64,000 nucleotides of DNA. It comes from JASJBU01 sp963790775. GTDB lineage: Bacteria > Pseudomonadota > Gammaproteobacteria > Chromatiales > Chromatiaceae. Positions 26,231-38,841 of the stretch are shown piece by piece; the first letter of the stretch is position 1, and every line of letters starts with the position of its first letter. The notes beneath the pieces are model-generated. The model made no database searches. It was given only the letters and a program-made list of their open reading frames with translations, and had not been told where the DNA came from. The stretch lies in assembly GCA_963790775.1 (NCBI GenBank), contig CAWBPR010000002.1:62001-126000 (forward strand). The letters are read 5' to 3'. The position numbers were made by a program, and so were the translations under genes.

Positions 26231-29200
26231 TCAGGCTGCCTGCCATGTAACAGCCAGTATCGGTTGCAATTGATCCTGAATCTCTTGTGGAATCATGTTG
26301 CCTGCACCACTGGGAACGTTGTAGGACGCCATTGCCGTGACCAGCTGATCCACTTGATGATTCAGCAAAACAGAGGCGCCAACTTTGATTTGATTCAACT
26401 GATAATCCGCATTGCTATACCAGTTACTGACAGTCACCTGATCGTTGGACCCAACCAGGGTGATCTGTAGATTATTGCCACTGCGGCTAAACCAAAGATC
26501 CTCAATATTGACCATCTCACTCGGTACCGCATCCGTCAGTATCTGCAACACGTCACGACGGTTGGTATCCGTGTCATAGTTATTGATAGTTGTACTTCCG
26601 TCACCCACCGCATACTGGTAGATATCATTTCCTGAACCACCCGACAGAGTGTCGTTAACGCCCGCGCCACCTCGCAAGATGTCATCGCCAGCCTCACCGT
26701 AAAGTGAATCCTGTCCAGCGCCACCCCATAGATAATCATTACCGGCACCTCCGCGTAGCCAGTCATCCCCAGGACCCCCTGCCAGTTCGTTATTCCCGGA
26801 ATTACCAGTTAAACGGTTGTCAGATGCATTACCTGTAGCGCGCAGATTCGCATCACCGAGCAGCGTGAGGTTTTCAAGGTTGCTGTCCAGGGTATAGTCT
26901 ACCGTAGTGTAGACCCGGTCCAGGCCGGAATCCGTCTCTTCGACCAGAGTATCGCCGATGGCATCCACATAGTAGCGATCGTCACCCATGCCACCCATCA
27001 TCTGGTCATCACCATTCTCTCCATTGAGCAGGTCATTTCCGGCGCCACCCAAAAGAAGGTCATTACCGGCTCGTCCGTATAGCCGATCGTCACCGGCTTC
27101 CCCATTCAACTCATTATCGCCAATGTTTCCGTACAGGCTGTTATTGGCAGCATTGCCAGTGGCGTGTAGATCCGTACTAGTCAGTAGTACGAGTTCTTCA
27201 AAGTTGTTGCCGAGGGTGTGGTCGATAGAACTGTAGACTTGGTCCAGACCGGCATCAGCCTCCTCAATCAGGATATCGCCGAAGGCATCGACATAGTAGC
27301 GATCATTTCCCTCGCCACCGATCATCCGGTCATTACCGGCCTCGCCATTGAGGACATCATCGCCAGCACCACCGAGCAGGTAGTCGTTGCCGGCACGCCC
27401 GTGCAGCCAGTCATTCCCCGCATCTCCAATCAGTTCGTTGGCACCACTATTGCCATTCAAGCGGTTGTCAGCCGTATTGCCGGTAGCCCGCAGATCCGCA
27501 TCGCCAAGCAGCGTGAGATTTTCAAAGTTGCTGCCAAGGGCGTGGTCGATAGTACTGTAAACCCGGTCCAGACCAGAATCTAATTCCTCTTCAAGAGTGT
27601 CTCCGATGGCATCGACATAGTATCGATCATCTCCTATCCCACCGACCATAACATCGTCACCTGTCTGACCATTCAGCTTGTCGTCTCCTTCACCTCCGAT
27701 CAAAAGATCATCACCTTCACCTCCAGCCAGATAGTCGTCACCCTCTCCACCGTACAGCTCATCGTCCCCAAGTCCACCGATCAGATGATCCGCACCACCA
27801 CCTCCTATTATGATATCGTCGCCTTGCTGGCCGTCGATCCTGTCGGCTACCAATGAACCATAAAGGATTTCAGAAGTTCCACCGGCAATCAGGTATAGAG
27901 GATCGGTTCGATCCTTCCATATCATATCCGAGTAGTCCGCCACTTCACCGTTTGAGAAGGTAAATTGCGAAATGGCGCCCAAGGCGCCATGCTCGATTAT
28001 TAAATAGTCATTTGAAGCATATTTAACTATTAGAGATGGGCTATTGTCGAATAAGGTGAATGTCACGTTTTCCTTATTTATGCCATTGCCGAAAGCCAGT
28101 ATATTTCCCTCTCCGGGATTGTCGACAATCATATCCGCAAACCCCTCCACCAAGGCACCATCACCAGCTTCCATGAAATAGGCGTCTGCGCCTGCACCTC
28201 CTTCCAGATAGTCCGCACCAGGCCCTCCTGCAATTTGGTCGACGCCATCGCCGCCATATATTTCATCATCACCAGAACCACCGAAAATAGTGTCATCACC
28301 ACTGGCATCACCCTTGGCGTCCACACCGCCTACCAGCACATCGTTACCCTCACCCCCCTCCAGAGTGTCATCGCCCCCAAAGCCCAGCAACTGATCGTCA
28401 CCATCTCCACCGAATAATTCATCATTGCCATGGTAGGCTGCATCTAATCCACCCAGGTCTCCATACAGCAGATCGTTGCCTGTACCCCCAAAGAGGACAT
28501 CGCTTCCCCCCTCACCAATCAAGGTATCTGATCCAGCACCGCCGTCAAGATAATCATCGCCGTGAAAGGGAAGATCACCAGCCAAGACCACTCTGAAGTC
28601 ACCTTCCAACCAATCGTTGCCTTCACCACCCAACAACCAATCGGAACCACCGTTTCCTATCAGAGAATCATCGCCCAGACCGCCAAAGATAAAGTCATCA
28701 CCGTGATTCTCAGATGGAATTTTCGGATCTCCATTGCTGTTTATACCAGACATATCACCATTCAGCTGATCGTGTCCGGCGCCACCATGGACCATGTCGT
28801 CGCCTGCTCCACCCCAGACGGTGTCATTCCCATCACCCGCATATATTCGATCGTTTCCGGTGCCCCCATAGTAATCAAACAGGTACAACTGAAATGCACC
28901 CGCTGAGTCGATTGAGTACCATTCATAGTCATAATTCGCAGGATTCAGCGACAATAGACTCACACCAGCCGACCAGTCACCCGCGATGATGTCATCTCCA
29001 CCACCCGCGTAGATCAGATCGTCGCCATCGCCGCCGAACAGGCCATCGACCCGACCGCTACCGTACAACTCGTCATTCCCGTCCTGGCCACTGACGAAAT
29101 CCCCCTCATCATTCGCCGATCCACCATAGGACATCGAGCCCTGCCCGGCGATGACGGATGGCGCGTCAACAACTTCTGTCGCATACAATATATCGTCACC

Positions 29201-29659
29201 AGGACCACCCTGAATAACGTCTTTACCCGAACCACCCTCTACCAGGTCAGTATCCGGTGCTTGATTGATCACTGTTTGGTTTTCGACGTAGGTTCTAGAG
29301 CCGTCCCAGGCAAAGATCCAGTCGCGCCCATCGCCACCTTGGATGTGATCCGGCAGGTTGTAACCATTGATCAGGGTATTATCTGTGGCGCTAAGATCGA
29401 CTCCCCCCTTAAGGACCTCGGAGTCCGCAGTACCTTGTATCAGCGAGTAGTCAGAAGGAATGAGAGGCTCGATCTCATCGAGCGAAATACCAAGATCACC
29501 ATTGCGGAAGTTCTGTATATTCAGCACGGCACCGTCACTGACCCGCTCCACGAGCAGCTCGTTATCAGTCAGGGAATAGCGAAATGCACCATCGCCTGAT
29601 TCAAAAGCACCGCTGGCACCTGTACGAATACCACCGAACAGAACTGCTTCATCAAACAC
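26231..29659 (-). CDS. RTX calcium-binding repeat region of a type I secreted lipase
   Basis: 1142 residues made largely of glycine/aspartate nonapeptides (GGxGxDxLx, e.g. GGAGNDYLLGGAGDD) that bind Ca2+ after secretion. Near the C-terminus three tandem modules of about 108 residues each begin with DRYYVDAxGD and contain an ENLTLLG strand. The last 80 residues (DLWFSRSGNN to VTWQAA) form a non-repetitive tail typical of type I secretion signals. There is no start codon of its own: the frame joins, across a cluster of frameshifts at 29700-30065, the lipase domain encoded at 30056-31381. The intended product is about 1,700 residues. Confidence 0.8.
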   Translation of the reverse strand: MFDEAVLFGGIRTGASGAFESGDGAFRYSLTDNELLVERVSDGAVLNIQNFRNGDLGISLDEIEPLIPSDYSLIQGTADSEVLKGGVDLSATDNTLINGYNLPDHIQGGDGRDWIFAWDGSRTYVENQTVINQAPDTDLVEGGSGKDVIQGGPGDDILYATEVVDAPSVIAGQGSMSYGGSANDEGDFVSGQDGNDELYGSGRVDGLFGGDGDDLIYAGGGDDIIAGDWSAGVSLLSLNPANYDYEWYSIDSAGAFQLYLFDYYGGTGNDRIYAGDGNDTVWGGAGDDMVHGGAGHDQLNGDMSGINSNGDPKIPSENHGDDFIFGGLGDDSLIGNGGSDWLLGGEGNDWLEGDFRVVLAGDLPFHGDDYLDGGAGSDTLIGEGGSDVLFGGTGNDLLYGDLGGLDAAYHGNDELFGGDGDDQLLGFGGDDTLEGGEGNDVLVGGVDAKGDASGDDTIFGGSGDDEIYGGDGVDQIAGGPGADYLEGGAGADAYFMEAGDGALVEGFADMIVDNPGEGNILAFGNGINKENVTFTLFDNSPSLIVKYASNDYLIIEHGALGAISQFTFSNGEVADYSDMIWKDRTDPLYLIAGGTSEILYGSLVADRIDGQQGDDIIIGGGGADHLIGGLGDDELYGGEGDDYLAGGEGDDLLIGGEGDDKLNGQTGDDVMVGGIGDDRYYVDAIGDTLEEELDSGLDRVYSTIDHALGSNFENLTLLGDADLRATGNTADNRLNGNSGANELIGDAGNDWLHGRAGNDYLLGGAGDDVLNGEAGNDRMIGGEGNDRYYVDAFGDILIEEADAGLDQVYSSIDHTLGNNFEELVLLTSTDLHATGNAANNSLYGNIGDNELNGEAGDDRLYGRAGNDLLLGGAGNDLLNGENGDDQMMGGMGDDRYYVDAIGDTLVEETDSGLDRVYTTVDYTLDSNLENLTLLGDANLRATGNASDNRLTGNSGNNELAGGPGDDWLRGGAGNDYLWGGAGQDSLYGEAGDDILRGGAGVNDTLSGGSGNDIYQYAVGDGSTTINNYDTDTNRRDVLQILTDAVPSEMVNIEDLWFSRSGNNLQITLVGSNDQVTVSNWYSNADYQLNQIKVGASVLLNHQVDQLVTAMASYNVPSGAGNMIPQEIQDQLQPILAVTWQAA

Positions 29660-30055
29660 TACGCGACCAAAGCCGTCGGTGTCATAGAGGACATCGCCGT
29701 CTCCCGACTACATAGGTATCGTCGCCCTCGCCCCCTTCCAGGTAATCAGAGCCGCCTCTGCCTTTGAGGATATCATCACCACCGCCACCATAGAGATGGT
29801 CACTGTTGTCGCCGCCCTTGAGAAAGTTGTTATCCATATCTCCGAAATGGTAGCGGCATACCGATCACCAGCATAGGCATTGTCATACTGCGCGAGTTCC
29901 CCGGTAGACAAATCGAAGAATTCAACTGCCATCCCCATTCACCGATGCATCGTTGAAGATTGCGTTCATTCAGCAGGGTGAGAAAGCGTGCGCGGTCTTC
30001 CAGATAACTTTGCGTCAGCGTACCTTCACGGGTGGTTTCGTTATAGAGGTCCAAC
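29660..30055 (-). pseudogene. Frameshift-rich linker of the RTX lipase
   Basis: Reading minus strand, a sensible protein can be followed only by changing frame five times, each at a short homopolymer: near 30062-30065 (AAAA), about 29980 (AA), about 29928 (TT), about 29845 (TTT) and about 29706 (GGG). Corrected, it would read through NGELDLYNETTREG, SYLEDRARFLTLLNER, EFFDLSTGELAQYDNAYAGD, FGDMDNNFLKGG and GGGGDDILKGRGG into GRVVFDEAVLFGG of the RTX part. Four changes are +1 and one is -1. Sequencing error or decay of the gene are both possible. Confidence 0.65.
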
Positions 30056-31381
30056 TCACCGTTTTGATTGTGTGGCGTAGTAGAGTGTGTCACTGCCGAT
30101 GATGGCGAAAGGGTCTAGATGCGTCAATGCATAGCGAATCGCTATACCACTTTTCGCGCCATCGATCAGACCCTGTCGGGTATACCCGCTCAAATCGATG
30201 ATATGCAGGTTCTGGTATTCAGATTTCAATACCGGACTGGAAAGTGTCCGGTCCACGAATAACTCAGTCTCGATTGCCTGCAGGCTTTGGTAGAGTTGTT
30301 CACGACCATCAACCGTCAGGGTGACCGGTACTGCGAAGAGTTCTGCAATATTCCGAAGTATTGATTCAAGACTATTCTCAGATTGTACTGAAGACACTTC
30401 CAGGACAGGAGTCAAACTGGCCAGATCAATAGTTGCATCGATGGCCGTGAGCAGGTCAAGTACAGCAAGTGAATCGACAACACGCGGTATTGAATGAGCA
30501 GTATAGCCAAAGTGCAGCTCTGAGCTATTGTCCACCTCTGAATAATGCTCGATCACACTACCTGGAAGGGTACCGATATCCGATATAAGGTCCTCCGGCA
30601 CTACCATATTGATGATTTTTGTCACTGGAAACGCAAATCCAATTCCAGTCGATCCCGTTGCCGAAGTTTCTGCTTGCGCCATGGCCGCAAAGAACCATTC
30701 TGTATCATCGCTGCCGATTATGTCCGTATCGAAACCCGGTGCATTGTAAGTATGCACTGCATCGATCCGGGCTGGATCGAACCGTGACAGGATCAAGGCA
30801 AGATGTCCGCCCAAAGAGTGGCCGGTAACATTGATCTTAGTTCCTACTGGAATCACACCTAATCCATCGCTCGAATCTGAAACCTTTATGTAACGATACA
30901 TTGCCACTGGCAATGGAATGATCCCCGTCACGAGTTGGTAATCTGTACCTTCCGGCGGCGGGACAAACCCTTCATAGACCTCGTACTGAACTGCCTGATT
31001 TCCTTTTTCCGTAATTAACTGCTGGTAGTAATTAACCAAATCAATAGCCTGATTGAGGGCTATACCATCCGCACCAATATCGGCTATATCGGCCAGGGTC
31101 AAATCGGTGGTCCATTGTGTAAAAGGCTCAGTCCCGCGTATGGCGAGGGTGTATACACCGGGATTGTCTTTACTCACAAATACCGTGGCGGAAAAGCCGT
31201 TTGAGGAATTCGGAATGTGGTCGGCGACTCGCCAGTGAGATACGAATTCGGCTGCTTGGGTGGGGGAAAAGCTTTCGTCAATGAGGGCCTTTGTAACGTC
31301 ATCATCACCATCAATAGTACTGAAATCAGAATAACTAGCTTCAGATAACACTGACAACTTGTGAATTATTGTTAGTTCCAT
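30056..31381 (-). CDS. Lipase catalytic domain of the RTX lipase (frame ends in a frameshift)
   Basis: 441 residues of an alpha/beta hydrolase of the class 3 lipase type. The nucleophile elbow is INVTGHSLGGHLAL, preceded by the typical TLAIRGTEPFTQWTTDL oxyanion segment; an Asp and a His follow (DTEWFF, HFGYTAHSIPR). No signal peptide, as expected for a type I secretion substrate. AAGGAG precedes the ATG. The apparent stop after YYATQSKR is caused by an AAAA run at 30062-30065; with one A fewer the frame continues into the RTX part. Predicted extracellular esterase/lipase exported by the HlyB/HlyD pair upstream. Confidence 0.8.
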   Translation of the reverse strand: MELTIIHKLSVLSEASYSDFSTIDGDDDVTKALIDESFSPTQAAEFVSHWRVADHIPNSSNGFSATVFVSKDNPGVYTLAIRGTEPFTQWTTDLTLADIADIGADGIALNQAIDLVNYYQQLITEKGNQAVQYEVYEGFVPPPEGTDYQLVTGIIPLPVAMYRYIKVSDSSDGLGVIPVGTKINVTGHSLGGHLALILSRFDPARIDAVHTYNAPGFDTDIIGSDDTEWFFAAMAQAETSATGSTGIGFAFPVTKIINMVVPEDLISDIGTLPGSVIEHYSEVDNSSELHFGYTAHSIPRVVDSLAVLDLLTAIDATIDLASLTPVLEVSSVQSENSLESILRNIAELFAVPVTLTVDGREQLYQSLQAIETELFVDRTLSSPVLKSEYQNLHIIDLSGYTRQGLIDGAKSGIAIRYALTHLDPFAIIGSDTLYYATQSKR

Positions 31382-31384
31382 TGG

Positions 31385-32000
31385 TTAGTACTCCTTTTGA
31401 TGCTGAAATTTAATCAACGTTTTGAATCTGTTAAACACATATTTTTTTGGCCTCGTTCTGCGCCCCTCAGGTGTCTCACACGAATTCATATTAAGCCAGA
31501 ACTTGAAATCCCTGATACCCTTAGGCTCATGTTGATTGAGTTTGGAATCAAAATCGATGTACTGCGCCAATACTTCTCCCGTTTTAAGATCCACGATCAG
31601 CTCGTCCTGCTCACGGATACCAAGCAGACGTTTAGAGGTATGGATATCCCAGGCGAAGCGTTGGTTGAGAATGTAACGCCTACGGTTATCCTCAGATCGT
31701 TGAGCTATGCTCTTGATTGGGTATTAAAGTCTCCGCCACCCCGGGATTTTCCTGTTTCCATTCATCCAGGGTTTTATTAAGGGCGAAGCCCCCCTGCGTC
31801 ATACAGAGGTATTGATGGGCTGCTCTCATGGGGATCCAGTCCCAAAAAAGGATCATGTACATGATTACAGCCATGAACAACCCGCCCTTCCAGCCTGGCT
31901 TGCCCTGCTCTCGTGCAATGCTGGCGCCAAAGAGGGTCAGCATGATCGATACAACCAGGTAGAGAACCAAACCCACAAGCATGATTAATCCGACAACCAT
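31385..32000 (-). pseudogene. Membrane protein of the RTX locus, frameshifted
   Basis: Two overlapping pieces in different frames. The first (32000 down to about 31720) has two hydrophobic segments (MLVGLVLYLVVSIMLTLFGA and GGLFMAVIMYMILFW). After a +1 change near 31720 the second piece continues to 31385 with a soluble, basic tail (YILNQRFAWDIHTSKRLLG, DLKTGEVLAQYIDF). A product of about 205 residues results. It stands between the type I secretion genes and the lipase, so a chaperone, immunity or secretion helper role is conceivable, but no family was recognised. Confidence 0.5.
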
Positions 32001-32179
32001 TCATCTATCTCCAGGTTCATTGAGCGTAAAAGTATGGGCATATAGCAGCATGTGTGTGACGCTTTCATTGTTCATCTGGGTAAATGGCAATATTGCCATC
32101 CCTGGTATTGATTATGAACATACGGATTATCTGTTCCTTGTATATATGAATTTCCTTGCCATGAATTTGAGACATAGCG

Positions 32180-33524
32180 TCATCTTTCACGAATACTCTC
32201 CTGTCTATAGCGCAACAACGGCGCCAGAAAGAATTCGATCACACGCCGGGTTCCGGTCTTGATCTCCACGGTCACACTCATGCCGGGCGTCAGTTGCACC
32301 TGCCGCCTTGCCGATCTGCATCAGGGATTGCTGCAGGCTGACCTGGGTCTTGAACATCAGACCCTTGACCTCATCCAGGATGGCATCGTTTGAGATATCG
32401 ATGAGGATTCCATCGATAGTGCCATACTTGGTGAATGGGAAAGGCATCGATCTTGACCTCTACTGTCTGACCTTCTTCGACGAACCCGATGTCTTTGTTT
32501 TCCAGCATCGCCTCGACTTCGAGTTTCTCCTGTTCCGGTACGATCACCATCAGTGCCTGTGCCGGAGTGACCACACCTCCGATGGTATGCACTGCCAGTT
32601 GCTGGACTACGCCATACACAGGTGAGCGCAGGGTCCGGGCATTTTTTCTGACAGTCGCCTTGATGATCTCCTGTTCGATGGCGGCTTGCTTTTGTGTGGC
32701 CGCAGTCAGCTCCTCCAGGGTTTGTTTTCGGAACTGGCTGTTGTAGTGATCAATACGCGCCTGCAGTTCCTGTTCGGCCTGCAGATATTCCTGGCGCTGA
32801 CTCAGCAGGACCTTCAGATCGTGTTCGGCGGAGAGCTTCTCCTGCTGCACTTCAAGTACCCTGTGGCGGGCGACCGCATTGGTTTTCAACAGTGTCTGCA
32901 TGTCATCGGCCCGCTCACTGATCAATGGCAGTGTGGCCTGGAGCTTATTGATCTGCTTTTCCAGCGTGGTGCGTTGAGCCCGGTGTTTCGACAGTTCCTT
33001 CTGTAAGGTCCGCCGACCTTCACTGTATTCCCGCCACTGGGAGTGAAGCAGCTTAGACTGTAATGATGAGAGCCCGGCCTCATGTGATGAGGTCTGATCG
33101 GGTTTAAGGGTTTCATCACGGATCAGCTTATCGATAAGTTCAAGGCGTGTGATCTGCTGAGTGACTTCATCTGCCTCCTGTTGCAGTCGTTGCAGCTCCG
33201 CTGCAGTCGTGGTGATATCCAATTCAACCAGGATGTCGCCCCGGCTGACCCGCTGCCCCTCTTTGACATGCAGTCCCGTAATCGTCCCGGTCTCCAAGGG
33301 CTGGATCATCTTGCTGTGACCACTGGGGATGATCCTGCCCTGGGCCACGGCGACGATATCGACCTTACCAATGCTTGCCCAGACAATAGCCAGCAGAAAG
33401 AAGAACAGTATTACCCAGACAATGGCTCGGCCGATGGGAGATGGCGGGGTATCACGCACCTCCAAGGCAGCGGGCAGGAAGGCCTGCTCCTCGGTGCGAT
33501 GGTAGCTCTGTTTATTGGCTTCGC

Positions 33525-33528
<4 letters not shown>
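32180..33528 (-). pseudogene. HlyD-type periplasmic adaptor of the type I secretion system, frameshifted
   Basis: Membrane fusion protein. N-terminal single membrane helix (AIVWVILFFFLLAIVWASIG), the lipoyl half-motifs GRIIPSGHSKMIQPLETGTI, a long alpha-helical hairpin, and a C-terminal half with LRSPVYGVVQQLAVHTIGGVV. The frame breaks at a GGG run at 32437-32439 (expected continuation IDAFPFTKYGTIDG) and again near 32300 (expected continuation VQLTPGMSVTVEIKTG and final QESIRER), ending with TGA at 32180. Both changes are +1. The start overlaps the HlyB-like stop by 4 bases. An outer-membrane TolC partner is not in the window. Confidence 0.8.
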
Positions 33529-35678
<2,150 letters not shown>

Positions 35679-36091
35679 TGGAAATACTCAATAAACAGGT
35701 ATTTTGATATTTGTCTGAATGTCAGCCTATTACTTTAGACTTCAGAATTGGAGAATACCCTCAGATATCTAAACTGGAGAATTATCATCCTTAGCCGGGC
35801 GTTCAGAAATTTCTCCCTGTACAACTGGTCAGCTGTAAATATTCTCCAAGCATCCGCGCCACAGATGTCATTCAGCAGACGGGTGATCGGCGCTGTCAAC
35901 AGCATCTGATTAACAGCTCGCACAGTTTGAGCGCCTGTAGCCAGAATGAAAGTATTTCGGGTGAAAATTTAATGAAAGAGGTAAAAAGACTTTACTGAGG
36001 GATATCTAGCCTCACTTCCTGCGCTTCCAGGCAGTCGGTTCGACTGCTTAACAGCTTTCTATAGATAGCAAGGATATGGCCATCACCGGAT
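35679..36091. other. Intergenic region upstream of the secretion genes
   Basis: About 410 AT-rich bases. It probably contains the promoter of the hlyB-hlyD-lipase unit. A 62-codon minus-strand frame (35735-35923) has no recognisable features and is not accepted. Confidence 0.4.
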
Positions 36092-36616
36092 TCAATCACA
36101 AGTCGTCAGAACCACAACGCGGTGAGTGAGATACATGATCAGCAGAACAGCCGCGCCAAAGACATACAGACCATAATGGACCTGTATGGTTGCGATAGTG
36201 CCTAACTTGACCATCACGATCATCATGGCCACAACCAGTACATCCAGCATGGACCAGCGGCCATAGTGGTGCATCAGCTTGAGGTATTTTTGAATCGTTG
36301 CGGAATGCAGCTGTCGATTAAGCACAATTCTGAACAGCAGCCAAATCTTGAATACAGGCAGAATTACACTAAACAGGGACACCACCAAAAACAGAATGAT
36401 CTGACCATGGTTGAGCAGTTCATAAATACCGGAGAGGACGGAAAATGAGTTCCTGATAAAGATGAATTGTGAAATGGTGAGAATTGGCGTGCTCAACCCG
36501 ATCACCAGTAACAGCGTTGCAACAGTCAGCAGCCATAATAAACGTTTTGCAGCCACGTTCGGTAGAATAGCACCCTGACCGGATAATCTGTCATCGTTTT
36601 GCATATTTGGGATCAC
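36092..36616 (-). CDS. Paraquat-inducible protein A (PqiA) domain membrane protein
   Basis: 174 residues with four membrane helices. The PqiA signature is the GRWSMLDVLVVAMM segment following a cytoplasmic loop, and VFKIWLLFRIV before it. It has a single PqiA domain, lacks the zinc-ribbon cysteines of longer PqiA/YebS proteins and has no PqiB/MCE gene beside it. Such proteins work in lipid transport across the envelope with MCE proteins, which would have to be encoded elsewhere. Confidence 0.82.
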   Translation of the reverse strand: MIPNMQNDDRLSGQGAILPNVAAKRLLWLLTVATLLLVIGLSTPILTISQFIFIRNSFSVLSGIYELLNHGQIILFLVVSLFSVILPVFKIWLLFRIVLNRQLHSATIQKYLKLMHHYGRWSMLDVLVVAMMIVMVKLGTIATIQVHYGLYVFGAAVLLIMYLTHRVVVLTTCD

Positions 36617-36809
36617 TGACCTTTTGCATAACCACTCTCATACGACAAGCAACCGCTCCGATTGATCAACGAAACAGTTAGATGAAATTCCCCGTTCAGT
36701 TTATTGATACTAAAGACTCTCTCAGCACAATTTCAGATGCCAGGTTGGAAATCCTTCAGTGGAACAATCTGCCTTTTGCACTGATCCCCCCATATTGGAG
36801 ACAACAACC

Positions 36810-37592
36810 ATGAGTCCCCATTGGCTTGTTTTTACCGATCTCGACGGCACGCTGTTGGATCATGACAGCTACGATTTTACTCCCGCATTGCCTGCTATCG
36901 AACGGCTGAAGCGCAATGAGATACCCATTATACCTGTTTCCAGTAAAACCTTGGCCGAGTTGGAGGAACTCGTCACTGAGCTGGGGCTGGATGGTCCGTT
37001 GATTGCGGAGAACGGCACTGTCATCCAGCTCCCGGGAGAACAACCTACGATTGCACCACCAGGCTACCCGGCGATCCGCAAGCTATTGTCAGAAGAACGC
37101 GTTCATCCGGAATTCAAATTTACCGGCTTTGGCGACATGACGGTGCAAGTGGTCATTCAGGAAACAGGATTATCATTGAAATCGGCCCGACTTGCCATGC
37201 AGCGTTTAGCATCCGAGCCTCTTCTCTGGCAAGGTTCTGAGCCTGCATTGGGGCAATTCAAGCAAGCCATGAAAGCCGATGGGCTGCACATGCTGCAAGG
37301 CGGACGCTTCCTCCATCTGCTGGGTAACATGGATAAAGGGCGGGCGGTACATCGCATTATCGACTGGTATCGCGCCCGGGGATGGACCGATATCGTCAGC
37401 CTGGCCTTGGGTGACAGCGGCAATGATGTGGAAATGCTGCTCAATGTGGACATTCCGGTTATCATAAGAAAGAAAGACGGCTCGCATCTCGATCTCGCAT
37501 CGAGAAATGACGCCATCGTGACTGAGTTGGCAGGCCCTGCCGGCTGGAATCAGGCGCTCAATAACTTGTTGAATGAGCAAGGGAGACAGTGA
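36810..37592 (+). CDS. Mannosyl/glucosyl-3-phosphoglycerate phosphatase (HAD-IIB)
   Basis: 260 residues. HAD motif I is FTDLDGTLLDHD, motif II Ser lies in IPVSSKT and motif IV in ALGDSGNDVEML. PLIAENGTVIQLP and the late GRFLHLLGNMDKGRAV are typical of the MpgP group. It removes phosphate from mannosyl- or glucosyl-3-phosphoglycerate, the last step of making the compatible solute. GGAGA precedes the ATG at 36810; the frame is open from 36759. The stop touches the start of the synthase gene, so they are coupled. Confidence 0.85.
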   Translation: MSPHWLVFTDLDGTLLDHDSYDFTPALPAIERLKRNEIPIIPVSSKTLAELEELVTELGLDGPLIAENGTVIQLPGEQPTIAPPGYPAIRKLLSEERVHPEFKFTGFGDMTVQVVIQETGLSLKSARLAMQRLASEPLLWQGSEPALGQFKQAMKADGLHMLQGGRFLHLLGNMDKGRAVHRIIDWYRARGWTDIVSLALGDSGNDVEMLLNVDIPVIIRKKDGSHLDLASRNDAIVTELAGPAGWNQALNNLLNEQGRQ

Positions 37593-38803
37593 ATGGCAGA
37601 CTTCTTTCAAGGTGGTTCCATAACCACCCTTCACAGACTTACCGATCTCCCGCTTGCCACCCTGGAGGATGAACTGCGGGTCTTTTCACGCAAGCGCCCG
37701 ATGGGCTTGATTCTGCCGAGTCTCTTCTCTGAATTGGAAGGGCCGGCGCTGCCGAATATTCTGGATGAGCTCAAACAGGCGAATTATCTCTCGCACATCA
37801 TTGTCGGTCTCGACCGTGCAGACGAGGCGCAATTTCAGCATGCCAGAGAGTTTTTCTCCGTGCTGCCCCAGCGGGTTCATCTGCTGTGGCACGATGGGCC
37901 CCGTTTACAGACCCTGGATCACGAACTCCATGGCCTCGGCCTCTCCCCCCCGAGCACGGCAAGGGGAGAAATGTCTGGTTCTGCCTGGGCTATGCCCTGG
38001 GGCTGGAAGAGCTGAAGGTCATTGGCCTGCATGATTGCGACATTGTGACCTATTCGCGTGATCTGCCCGCCCGCCTGCTCTACCCGCTGGCGCATCCCAA
38101 TTTCGGCTTTGAATATGCCAAGGGCTATTATGCGCGGGTCAACGAGAATGTCCTGGGAGGCCGGGTCACCCGGCTGTTTGTCACCCCTTTGTTGCGCGCC
38201 CTGAAAAAACTGGCGGGGCCAATCGACTACCTGGAATACATGGACAGTTTCCGCTACCCGCTGTCCGGTGAGTTCGCCATGAGCCGCGAACTGGCTTCAC
38301 AGGTTCGCATTCCCAGCGACTGGGGTCTGGAGGTTGGACTGTTGTCCGAGGTCTACCGGAGTATCTCCCGCCATCAGATCTGCCAGGTCGATATTGCAGA
38401 CCATTACGATCATAAACACCAGGACCTTTCTGCGGAAGACCGGGCCAGCGGCCTGGCCAAGATGAGCACCGACATCGCAAAATCCATCTACCGCAAGATG
38501 GCCACGGAAGGCATCCAGATGAACAAGGCCTTCTTTCGCAGCCTCAAGGCATCCTACCTGCGCATCGCCCTGGATTTCGTGGAGATGTACTGCCACGACG
38601 CAAAAATCAATGGCCTCAGCTTCAACCGGCACGGCGAAGAGGAGGCGATCGAGGTATTTCAGCACAGTATCGTGGATGCGGGCCACAGCTTCGTCGCTGA
38701 TCCGTTGGAGGCCCCATTCATCAACAACTGGAAACGTGTGCTTTCCGCTGTGCCCGACATCACCCAGCGGCTGTATACTGCGGTGGAAGAGGATAACCGT
38801 TGA
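37593..38803 (+). pseudogene. Glucosyl-3-phosphoglycerate synthase-like glycosyltransferase, frameshifted
   Basis: GT-A family transferase of about 403 residues if the frame is repaired. The break is in a run of seven C at 37945-37951; eight C would read SPPEHGKGRNVWFCLGYALG without interruption. The DxD-like metal site is IGLHDCDIVTY, and FGFEYAKGYYARV, GEFAMSRELA and PSDWGLEVGLLSEV are characteristic of GpgS-type enzymes that transfer glucose from NDP-glucose to 3-phosphoglycerate. The phosphatase gene immediately upstream completes the pathway to glucosylglycerate (mannosyl analogue possible). Confidence 0.82.
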
Positions 38804-38841
38804 CTAGAGCCTGTTGAACCTCTGTTCAATCGCCTGAAAAA

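Noticed and set aside
35735..35923. 62-codon minus-strand frame upstream of the type I secretion genes
   Set aside because: No ribosome binding site, no recognisable family and biased only by AT-rich composition; treated as intergenic.
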